From positions 248,001-312,000 of the forward strand of contig CP018783.1 of the NCBI GenBank assembly GCA_002025645.1: a stretch of DNA of 64,000 nt. The letters are read 5' to 3'. The stretch is from Curtobacterium pusillum. Lineage in GTDB: Bacteria > Actinomycetota > Actinomycetes > Actinomycetales > Microbacteriaceae. Below the pieces are notes generated by a model, which saw only the letters and a program-made list of their open reading frames with translations, searched no databases and was not told the origin of the DNA. Shown here piece by piece: positions 57,391 through 64,000 of the stretch (its first letter is position 1; each line of letters starts with the position of its first letter). The position numbers and the translations under genes were made by a program.

Positions 57391-58032
57391 TCAGCGCCGA
57401 TGGTCGCGGACGCCGTGGTCGGCGCCGTACACGGCCGCCTGCGTCCGCCGTTCCAGTCCGAGCTTCGCGAGCAGCCCGGAGACGTAGTTCTTCACGGTCT
57501 TCTCCGCCAGGCCCAGCCGGTCGCCGATCTGTCGGTTCGTGAGGCCGCCGGCGATGAGCTCGAGGACCTGCCGTTCGCGCATGGTGAGCTCCGGGACGTC
57601 GTCGCGGACGTCGCTGGTCAGTCGTTCGACGGTCGCCGGCACGGTTGCGGTGGGCAGGAGCCGACGACCCGCGGCGACGCGCCGGATGTCCTCGAGCAGG
57701 GTCTGCCCGCGGATGTCCTTCACCACGTAGCCCGCGGCGCCGGCGAGGATCGCGGCCTGCATCGCGCGGTCGTCATCGTAGGCGGTGAGCATCAGGCACA
57801 CGATGTCCGGGAAGGCGGAACGGACGGAGCGGCAGGCGTCGATGCCGCTGCCGTCGGGAAGTCGTACGTCGAGGACGACCACGTCGGGCAGGGTCGCAGC
57901 GACGCGTCCGACGGTGTCGCGGACCGTGCCGGCCTCACCCACCACCTCGAGGTCGGGTTCGGCGTCGATGAGGTCGGCGACGCCTCGGCGGACGATCTCG
58001 TGGTCGTCGACGAGGAACACCCGTGTGGTCAT
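57391..58032 (-). CDS. DosR/NarL-family response regulator
   Basis: A 213-residue regulator. The receiver domain has acidic pair VFLVDDHEIVRRGV, phospho-acceptor Asp55 in VVVLDVRLPDGSGID, Thr in MLTAYDD and Lys in GYVVKDIRG. The C-terminal LuxR-type helix-turn-helix is LTMRERQVLELIAGGLTNRQ and EKTVKNYVSGLLAKLGLERR. Spacing, the GxxVR-start and VKNYVS match M. tuberculosis DosR (DevR). It is the most likely binder of the 14-bp boxes in this island. ATG 58032 overlaps the kinase stop, with GGAG six bases upstream. Confidence 0.92.
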   Translation of the reverse strand: MTTRVFLVDDHEIVRRGVADLIDAEPDLEVVGEAGTVRDTVGRVAATLPDVVVLDVRLPDGSGIDACRSVRSAFPDIVCLMLTAYDDDRAMQAAILAGAAGYVVKDIRGQTLLEDIRRVAAGRRLLPTATVPATVERLTSDVRDDVPELTMRERQVLELIAGGLTNRQIGDRLGLAEKTVKNYVSGLLAKLGLERRTQAAVYGADHGVRDHRR

Positions 58033-59735
58033 GATGGCTCCGTTCCGTGTCCGATCGGGACGGTCCACCGGACGCGCGTCCCGCCCTCGGGGCCCTCGTC
58101 CAGCCGGTACTCGCCCCCGCGCAGCCGTGCCCGCACAGCGAGGTTGGCCGTGCCGCTCCGTCGCGCGCGGTCGCCGGGGCCTGGCCCGTCGTCCTCGACC
58201 AGGACCTGGACGGCCTCGTCGTCGACCGAGACCTCGATCCGGCAGCTCGCTTCGGGAGCGTGTCGGGCGACGTTCGCGAGCGACTCGCGGACGACGGCCG
58301 CCACGTCGAGCGCCAGGTCACCGGTGACCACGGTGTCGACCGGCCCCGCGAACGCGATCCGGGGCGCAGTGCTGAGCGCGGGCCCGAGTTCGGCAACGAC
58401 GTCGAGGAGACGATCGCGGGCGGTGCGTGGTCCGTGGCGGTCCGGGGTGCCGAGGGCGAACACCGCGGTGCGGATCTCGCCGATCGCCTCGTCGATGACG
58501 GTCACCTGCGTGTCGATGCGTTCGCGGACCTGTTCGGGGGCACGCTGGGCCGTCGCCTGGAGGGACAACCCCGCGGCGAAGAGCCGCTGGATGACGTGGT
58601 CGTGCAGGTCCCGGGCGATCCGGCCACGGTCCTCGGCGCGCTCGAGGAGTCGGCGGTTCTTCCGTCCGCGTGCGACGGCGAGCGCCACGCTCGTCTGCCG
58701 TCCGAACTCGTCGGCCATCTCGGCCTCCGTCCCGGAGAACGGCCGGGCGCCGGGGCCGCGGGAGATCATCAGGGCGCCCAGCGGCGTGCTGCCGTCGCGC
58801 AGCGGTACGGCGAGCGTCGGGCCGAGCGTCGGCGCCCAGGCGTACGCGGGCAGGTCAGCTCCGGTCGGGTCGGCGACCACCGACCCCGTCGCCATCGCCC
58901 GCCCGGCGAGCGATCCGTCGGCACGGTAGTCCCTGCCCTGCACCCCCGCCGCACCGGTGCCGACGGCGACCGCCACGTGGATCGTGTCCGGGGCACCGCG
59001 CGGCTCGACGACCGAGACGAGCACGGCGTCGACGAAGGCGGTCACCCGGTCGGCGATGAGCGTCAGCACGTCCTCGAGCGTCTCGTCGCCGACGAGTGCG
59101 GCTGACACCTCGGCGGCGGCAGTCGTCCACCGCTCGCGCTGCCGTGCCTCGTCGAAGAGGCGGGCGTTGTCGATCGCGACGCCGGCGGTCGCGGCGAGTG
59201 CCTCGACGAGCTCCTCGTCCTCGTCGGTGAACCGACCACGTGACGGGTTCGCGAGGTAGAGGTTGCCGTAGACGGTGTCCCTGACCCGGACCGGGACACC
59301 GAGGAACCCCTCCATCGGCGGGTGCCCGTCCGGGAACCCTGCCGAACGGGGGTCCTCGGCGATGGAGTCGATGCGGATCGCCGCGTGCTCGTGGACGACC
59401 GCGCCGAGGAGACCTTCGCCGTGCGGCGGGTGCCCGATGCGTGTGACGAGCTCGGCGTCCATGCCGACGTGGATGAACCGTTCGAGGGCGGTGCCGTCCG
59501 GATTGATCACGCCGAGTGCTCCGTACCGGGCGCCGACGAGCTCCACGGCGGCGTGGACGACCGATCGGAGCGTGTCCTCGAGGTCGAGGTGTTCGACGAT
59601 GCGGCGGTTGGCAGCGAGCAGGTGACGGAGGCGTCCCTGGGTGCGGAGCACGTCCTGAGCACGGTCGACGAGTTCCTCGATGGTGCGTTCGAGGGCAGAC
59701 CGGGGGCCGTCCGGGAACTCGAGTTCGTCGGGCAT
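58029..59735 (-). CDS. GAF-GAF sensor histidine kinase, DosS/DosT-like
   Basis: A 568-residue kinase: helical start, GAF domain one (about 50-195), GAF two (about 215-355), HisKA_3 with phospho-acceptor His378 in IARDLHDHVIQRLF, and HATPase_c (about 460-565; VVRESLANVARHA, VLVEDDGPGPG, GTRVRWTVPIG). No membrane helix. GAF one has GHPPMEGFLGVPVRVRD around His138; in DosS/DosT a histidine of this region holds haem, so oxygen, NO or CO sensing is plausible. Start ATG 59735. A TAGATT -10 lies at 59770-59775, with no DosR-like box, so it may be constant. Partner regulator overlaps. Confidence 0.9.
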   Translation of the reverse strand: MPDELEFPDGPRSALERTIEELVDRAQDVLRTQGRLRHLLAANRRIVEHLDLEDTLRSVVHAAVELVGARYGALGVINPDGTALERFIHVGMDAELVTRIGHPPHGEGLLGAVVHEHAAIRIDSIAEDPRSAGFPDGHPPMEGFLGVPVRVRDTVYGNLYLANPSRGRFTDEDEELVEALAATAGVAIDNARLFDEARQRERWTTAAAEVSAALVGDETLEDVLTLIADRVTAFVDAVLVSVVEPRGAPDTIHVAVAVGTGAAGVQGRDYRADGSLAGRAMATGSVVADPTGADLPAYAWAPTLGPTLAVPLRDGSTPLGALMISRGPGARPFSGTEAEMADEFGRQTSVALAVARGRKNRRLLERAEDRGRIARDLHDHVIQRLFAAGLSLQATAQRAPEQVRERIDTQVTVIDEAIGEIRTAVFALGTPDRHGPRTARDRLLDVVAELGPALSTAPRIAFAGPVDTVVTGDLALDVAAVVRESLANVARHAPEASCRIEVSVDDEAVQVLVEDDGPGPGDRARRSGTANLAVRARLRGGEYRLDEGPEGGTRVRWTVPIGHGTEPS

Positions 59736-59803
59736 CGTCGGGCACCCCTTCCCTGCGGAGTCCCGGCTGAATCTACTCCGTCGGCGGAGTGCGGCCGCGC
59801 GGA

Positions 59804-62314
59804 TCACCGCGACGGTCCGAACCGAGCGGCGGTACGACGGACGTGGTGGGTGGCGTGGTGGGTTGCCGACGGCCCCCGGAACACGAAGCGGAACAGGAGG
59901 GCCTTCAAGGCCTCGGCGAGCGCGAGGTAGGCGACCGCGATGACGCCGATCATCGCGAGCAGCGGCCAGGAGAGCGACGAGAACCCGACCAGGGGTCCCA
60001 GGGGAGTCAGCGGGATCGCGATCGCGATCGTCGCCGAGCCGAGCGCACCGAGGGCCAGCCAGCGTCCTGGGCGGCTCCGCCACGACGGCACCCGGTTCGT
60101 CCGGATGACGAACACCACCAGCGACTGCGTGATGAGCGACTCGACGAACCAGACCGTGCGGAACTCGTCCGGACCGGCGTGCACGATGCCCAGCAGCACG
60201 GCGAAGGTGACGAAGTCGAACAGGGAGCTCACCGGACCGAACGTGAGCATGAACCGCCGGACGGCTCCGACGTCCCACCGCGACGGCGCGGCGAGGCGTT
60301 CGGGGTCGACCCGGTCGGTGGGGATGGTCAGCTGTCCGAGGTCGTAGACCAGGTTGTTCAACAGCACCTGCGCCGGCAGCATCGGCAGGAACGGCAGGAA
60401 GCTCGCGGCGACGGCGGCGCTGAGCATGTTGCCGATGTTCGACGAGGTGCCCATCATCACGTACTTGAGGGTGTTCGCGAAGACTCGGCGGCCGGTCCGC
60501 ACGGCGGTGGCGACAGCCGCGAGGTCCTTGTCGAGGAGCACCACGTCGGCGGCGTCCCGGGCGACGTCGGTCGCCGTGAGCACCGAGATACCGACGTCGG
60601 CGGCGTGCAGGGCGAGGGCGTCGTTCACCCCGTCGCCGAGGAACGCGACCGTCCGGCCGGACGCCCGCAGGGCCCGGACGACGACGGCCTTGTCGGCAGG
60701 ACGCACTCGAGCCGCCACGCCGGCGGCGAGGACGCGTCCGGCGAGCTCAGACCCCGACAGCGCCGAACCGAGCAGCGGAACCTCCACCGGGATGCCGACG
60801 CTCCGGGCGAGTTGTTCGGCGACCACGGGATCGTCGCCGGTCACCACGACGATCCGGACACCGAGCCCGTGGAGCGCCGCGACGGCGTCGGCGACCCCGG
60901 GGCGGGGCGGGTCCTCGAACACGACGAAGCCGAGCAGCGCGAGTGCGACCCCCGCCGTGTCCGGGTCGGCGGTCCGGGTGTCGTGGTCGACGTCGGCGAC
61001 CGCGACGGCGAGCACGCGATGGCCTTCGGTACGGAGCCGGTCGAGCACGGTCACCGCGGTGCTCGGGACGTCGCGGCAGGTCGGGACGACCACGTCGGGC
61101 GCACCCTTGACTTGGATCAGCCGCGATCCATCGGCCTGGCGGACGAGAGCGGAGGACCGCATGTGCTCGTGGTCGAACGGCTGCGTCGCGAGGACGTCCA
61201 TCGTGGGGATCCCCGCCTGCTGCGCTGCGGCGAGCACCTCGCGGTCGAGGACGTCGGCGACCGAGGCGCCCGCGGCCCCCGCAGCGGCGACGTCGTCGGG
61301 CACGGTCGCGCGCGCGGCTGCGAGCACCCTGGGGTCCGGTCGCCCGTCCGGTCCGATCGCGCTGTGGAACCGCAGGCCGCCCGACGTGAGCGTCCCGGTC
61401 TTGTCCGTGACGAGCACGTCCACGCCGCCGAGGTCCTCGACGCAGACGAGGCGCTTCGCGAGGACGTCCGATCGCTTGAGACTGCGCGCGCCTGCCGCCA
61501 GCGCCGTGCTCACCACTGCAGGCAGGAGCTGCGGCGTCACACCGACCGCGATCGCGAGCGCGAACAGCACGGTGGTGAGGAGGGGCCGGGAGAACGCGAT
61601 GCCGGAGACGACGATGAGCAGCATGAGCGTGACGGCGATCCAGACGAGGACGACCGAGAAGCGCGCGAGGCCCGCCTGGAACGACGTCTCCGGTGCACGG
61701 GTGCGGAGCCCTGCCGCGATCCCGCCGAACTCGGTTCGGGCTCCGGTGGCACGCACCTCGGCCTCGGCGGAACCGGCGACGACGACCGCGCCCTGCAGCA
61801 CCCGGTCGCCCGTGGCACGCGCGACCGGTCGGGACTCACCGCTGAGGACGCTCTCGTCGCACTGCAGATCCGTGGCCGAGACGACGACGCAGTCCGCGGG
61901 GACGATCGAGCCGACGCCGAGGCGCGCGAGGTCGCCGACGACGACCGACCGGACGTCGACGGTGGTCCAGGCGTCGTCGCGGAGCACCCGGGCGGTGTGC
62001 CGCAGCCGATCGCCCATCGCGGACGAGACGAGTGCCGACCGGTACTCGTTCCAGGCACCGAGCCCGACGCTCAGCGCGAGGATGACGAGGATGACGACTG
62101 CGTCCTGGACCTGTCCGAGCGTGCCGGACACGGCTGCCGTGACGAGCAGGAGGACGAGCACGACGTTGCGGAACTGCGTCCCCACGATCCGCCACAGCTT
62201 CGGGGACGACGACGCGACGACGTTGGGCCCGTCCGTGTCGAGGCGACCGGCGGCGTCGGCCGCACTGAGTCCGGGCGAGCGCGACGCCTCGGTGACGACG
62301 GGCGGCGTCGTCAT
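59804..62314 (-). CDS. P-type ATPase, Mg2+-type (P3B / MgtA-like)
   Basis: An 836-residue cation ATPase. N-terminal cation-ATPase domain (GLSAADAAGRLDTDGPNVVA), DESVLSGESRPVA, membrane motif VGVTPQLLPAVVSTALAAGA, phosphorylation site LVTDKTGTLTSGG, hinge FLGDGVNDALALHAADVGIS. The LAKRLVCVEDLGGVDVLVTD segment fits the MgtA/MgtB branch rather than Ca pumps. Ten helices, the last four after SSNIGNMLSAAVA. Mg uptake or another divalent cation is likely. I chose ATG 62314, overlapping the stress protein stop as ATGA; the operon begins beyond the window. Confidence 0.88.
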   Translation of the reverse strand: MTTPPVVTEASRSPGLSAADAAGRLDTDGPNVVASSSPKLWRIVGTQFRNVVLVLLLVTAAVSGTLGQVQDAVVILVILALSVGLGAWNEYRSALVSSAMGDRLRHTARVLRDDAWTTVDVRSVVVGDLARLGVGSIVPADCVVVSATDLQCDESVLSGESRPVARATGDRVLQGAVVVAGSAEAEVRATGARTEFGGIAAGLRTRAPETSFQAGLARFSVVLVWIAVTLMLLIVVSGIAFSRPLLTTVLFALAIAVGVTPQLLPAVVSTALAAGARSLKRSDVLAKRLVCVEDLGGVDVLVTDKTGTLTSGGLRFHSAIGPDGRPDPRVLAAARATVPDDVAAAGAAGASVADVLDREVLAAAQQAGIPTMDVLATQPFDHEHMRSSALVRQADGSRLIQVKGAPDVVVPTCRDVPSTAVTVLDRLRTEGHRVLAVAVADVDHDTRTADPDTAGVALALLGFVVFEDPPRPGVADAVAALHGLGVRIVVVTGDDPVVAEQLARSVGIPVEVPLLGSALSGSELAGRVLAAGVAARVRPADKAVVVRALRASGRTVAFLGDGVNDALALHAADVGISVLTATDVARDAADVVLLDKDLAAVATAVRTGRRVFANTLKYVMMGTSSNIGNMLSAAVAASFLPFLPMLPAQVLLNNLVYDLGQLTIPTDRVDPERLAAPSRWDVGAVRRFMLTFGPVSSLFDFVTFAVLLGIVHAGPDEFRTVWFVESLITQSLVVFVIRTNRVPSWRSRPGRWLALGALGSATIAIAIPLTPLGPLVGFSSLSWPLLAMIGVIAVAYLALAEALKALLFRFVFRGPSATHHATHHVRRTAARFGPSR

Positions 62315-63171
62315 CGCCCGTCCGGGGTCGGCGTCCGCAGCGGTGCGATGCACACCGGTGTCCGTGAACCGGCGATGAGCTCGTGCGCGGTGGACCCGAA
62401 GAACAGCCCGCCGAGCACCGAGCGGTGCTGCCGTCCGAGGACGATCACCGAGGCGTCGGCCGCGTGTCGCGCGAGGACCTCAGCGGGGTCACCTTCCTCG
62501 AGCAGGGGGCGGTGCTGGAGGCCGGGGAAGCGGATGTGGATGAGCCGTTCGGCGTCGAGGAGGACGCTGCGGGCGTGTTCCTGGAGCAACTTCGGGTCCT
62601 CGAGGACGCTGAGCCCCCCGACGCGGGCGCTCACCGGCGACTTCCACGCCCGGACCAGGGTCAGACGCCGGTGGTCCCGGACGGCCTGCGCGCCGGCGAA
62701 CCGGAGCGCAACGTCACCGCTCGCGTCGTCGACGCCGAGCAGGACGTCGCCGTGGCTCGGACGCCAGTCCTCGGGTACGACGACCGTCGGGACGGTCGAC
62801 AGCGTCGGGACGCGCTCCGGCATCCAGCCGTCGAGCGCGGTGCGGACGCGGTGCTGGCGTCGGGAGCCGATGACGAGCAGGTCGGCCTTGGCCGCGGTCT
62901 CGACCAGGACGCGGTCCGGCGCTCCGAAGAACGTGGCCGTGGTGACCTCGACCCGGGGATGCGCACCCGTGAGGCGCTCGGCGGACCGCTGCAGTCGGCG
63001 GTCGAGCACGGTGACGTCACCGCCCCACCCGTTCGCCACCGTGACGATCTTGATCCGGCTGCCGGGGATCACCCGCCGCACCGCGACCCAGTCGACCGCG
63101 CGGTCACTCGCGTCGTGTTCGTCGACGCCGACGACGATGTGCTCGGTCGTGACGCCGTTCCCGTCGCGCAT
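62311..63171 (-). CDS. Universal stress protein, two tandem domains
   Basis: A 286-residue protein. Domain one: EHIVVGVDEHDASDRAVDWV and DLLVIGSRRQHRVRTALDG with PTVVVPEDW. Domain two: GDVLLGVDDASGDVALRFAG and VIVLGRQHRSVLGGLFFGS, where the usual RRH is RQH. ATG 63171 is one base into the preceding stop (TGATG). Second gene in an operon with another stress protein upstream and the Mg-type ATPase downstream. No DosR-like box in between. Confidence 0.9.
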   Translation of the reverse strand: MRDGNGVTTEHIVVGVDEHDASDRAVDWVAVRRVIPGSRIKIVTVANGWGGDVTVLDRRLQRSAERLTGAHPRVEVTTATFFGAPDRVLVETAAKADLLVIGSRRQHRVRTALDGWMPERVPTLSTVPTVVVPEDWRPSHGDVLLGVDDASGDVALRFAGAQAVRDHRRLTLVRAWKSPVSARVGGLSVLEDPKLLQEHARSVLLDAERLIHIRFPGLQHRPLLEEGDPAEVLARHAADASVIVLGRQHRSVLGGLFFGSTAHELIAGSRTPVCIAPLRTPTPDGR

Positions 63172-64000
63172 CACCGTGCCTCGGCGTGTGCAGGCTCGCC
63201 GGTGCGGTCGTCGGACCCGGCTGCCCGGCGCGGCTGGGGGACGATGCACACGGGCGCGTGCCCGCGGTGCATGAGCCGCTCGCCGACGGACCCGGCGAGG
63301 AAGCCGCCGAGGGCGGTCCGGTGGCGCCGTCCGACGACCACGAGTGACGCACCGCGGGACGACTGCAGCATCACGTCGCGTGGCTGGCCCTCGACCGACG
63401 ACCCGTCGACGCGCAGCGCAGGGTGCGCCTCACCGACCGCCCGCAGGGCTGCGCGGAGTTCGATGTCGGCTTCGTTGGACCAGAGCACGCGGTCCTCCTC
63501 GAGGTAGATGTTGGCGTAGGGCGCCATCGCGGTCGGGACCGCCCATGCCCGGACGAGGGCGAGGTCCTTGCTGCGTCGCTCGGCGACGTCGGCGGCCCAC
63601 GCGAGCGCGGACGCGGCAGACCGGCCGTCGACACCGACCACGACCGGCCCGTCGCTGCGCTCCCACTCCTCGGGGACGACGACGACCGGCGTGGTGGCGT
63701 GCGCCACGACCCGTTCCGCCACCCGCCCCGTGATGGCCGCGGTGAGGGTGTGCACCTGCCGTGCGCCGATCACGAGGACGTCCCCGAGGGCGGCGTCGGC
63801 AACCAGCCGGTCGGCCGTCGGGCCGCCCGTGACGTCGTGGGTGACCGCGAGACCCGGGTGCACGGTGCGCAGGCGCTGTTCGGCGGCGTCGAGCCGGTGC
63901 TCCGACCGTGTCAGCGCCTCGCCGTAGAACTCGCTGACGGTCAGCAGCCGGACGCTGTCGACTGCCGGGTCGACGGTGTCCACGGTCCACTCGACGGTCT
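63171..64000 (-). CDS. Universal stress protein, two tandem domains, N-terminus beyond the window
   Basis: At least 276 residues; the frame is open to the window edge, and the visible start (TVEWTVDTVDPAVDSVRLLTV) is already inside the first strand-helix of domain one, so only a few residues and the start codon are missing. Domain one ends VLVIGARQVHTLTAAITG with TPVVVVPEE; domain two begins GPVVVGVDGRSAASALAWA and ends SLVVVGRRHRTALGGF with GSVGERLMHRGHAPVCIVP. Most like the protein at 40753. The promoter and any box lie outside. Confidence 0.88.
   Translation of the reverse strand, partial: TVEWTVDTVDPAVDSVRLLTVSEFYGEALTRSEHRLDAAEQRLRTVHPGLAVTHDVTGGPTADRLVADAALGDVLVIGARQVHTLTAAITGRVAERVVAHATTPVVVVPEEWERSDGPVVVGVDGRSAASALAWAADVAERRSKDLALVRAWAVPTAMAPYANIYLEEDRVLWSNEADIELRAALRAVGEAHPALRVDGSSVEGQPRDVMLQSSRGASLVVVGRRHRTALGGFLAGSVGERLMHRGHAPVCIVPQPRRAAGSDDRTGEPAHAEAR

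Noticed and set aside
59789-63274. Open frame of 1161 codons on the plus strand opposite the Mg-type ATPase and stress protein
   Set aside because: Antisense shadow of clear minus-strand genes; composition is D/R/E-rich and without domain features.

Overview
The window is high-GC DNA from an actinobacterium. The gene content and order point to the family Microbacteriaceae, and a Curtobacterium-like genome is my best guess, although no 16S or marker gene is present to settle it. Supporting features are DXS next to a FadB/thiolase pair, the ribonuclease D-DUF3000 pair, SufE-SseA, an actinobacterial flagellar cluster, many apparently leaderless genes with a TANNNT hexamer 6-8 nt before the start, and dense ATGA-type overlaps. 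I noticed no tRNA, rRNA, CRISPR array or transposase.

Bases 1-11,300 are housekeeping: the 3' end of dxs, a fatty-acid oxidation pair (multifunctional FadB-like protein and thiolase), rnd-DUF3000, an alpha/beta hydrolase, sufE-sseA, zapE, and an ammonium transporter preceded by a GlnR-like box. Bases 11,400-17,100 are a type VII-associated polymorphic toxin locus: DUF6177, a small protein, a WXG-like helical protein, a 712-residue toxin with a DNA/RNA non-specific nuclease tip, a YezG-like immunity candidate, a CdiI-like immunity candidate, and a frameshifted zinc-ribbon gene. The toxin tip and immunity genes read lower in GC than their surroundings. Bases 17,100-22,100 hold accessory genes: a tyrosine phosphatase, an aldo/keto reductase, a stand-alone FabH, an EcsC-like protein and an AbiEi/DUF559-like protein.

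Bases 22,287-40,281 are flagellar: flgN-flgK-flgL-fliW on the minus strand, and fliA, fliC, fliD, fliS, a FliT-position gene, flgB, flgC, fliE-fliJ, an NlpC/P60 peptidase, fliK, flgD and flgE on the plus strand. The cluster stops after flgE. The motor (motAB), switch (fliMN), export gate (fliOPQR, flhAB), fliL and flgG genes are absent here and must lie elsewhere or be lost.

Bases 40,500-64,000 form a stress/dormancy island resembling the mycobacterial DosR regulon. It contains six universal stress proteins, three BON-domain proteins, two PNPOx-like flavin proteins, an alcohol dehydrogenase, two truncated aldehyde-dehydrogenase-like proteins, an SDR, two P-type ATPases, an ArsR-CDF metal efflux pair, a broken Hsp20 gene, and a GAF-GAF histidine kinase with a NarL/DosR-type response regulator. 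Thirteen copies of a 14-bp motif close to GGGCCGAAGGTCCC stand before most transcription units between 41.6 and 57.4 kb. The likely scheme is that the kinase/regulator pair senses oxygen or redox state and switches on the island through this box. Five large palindromes of one sequence family mark gene ends across the window.
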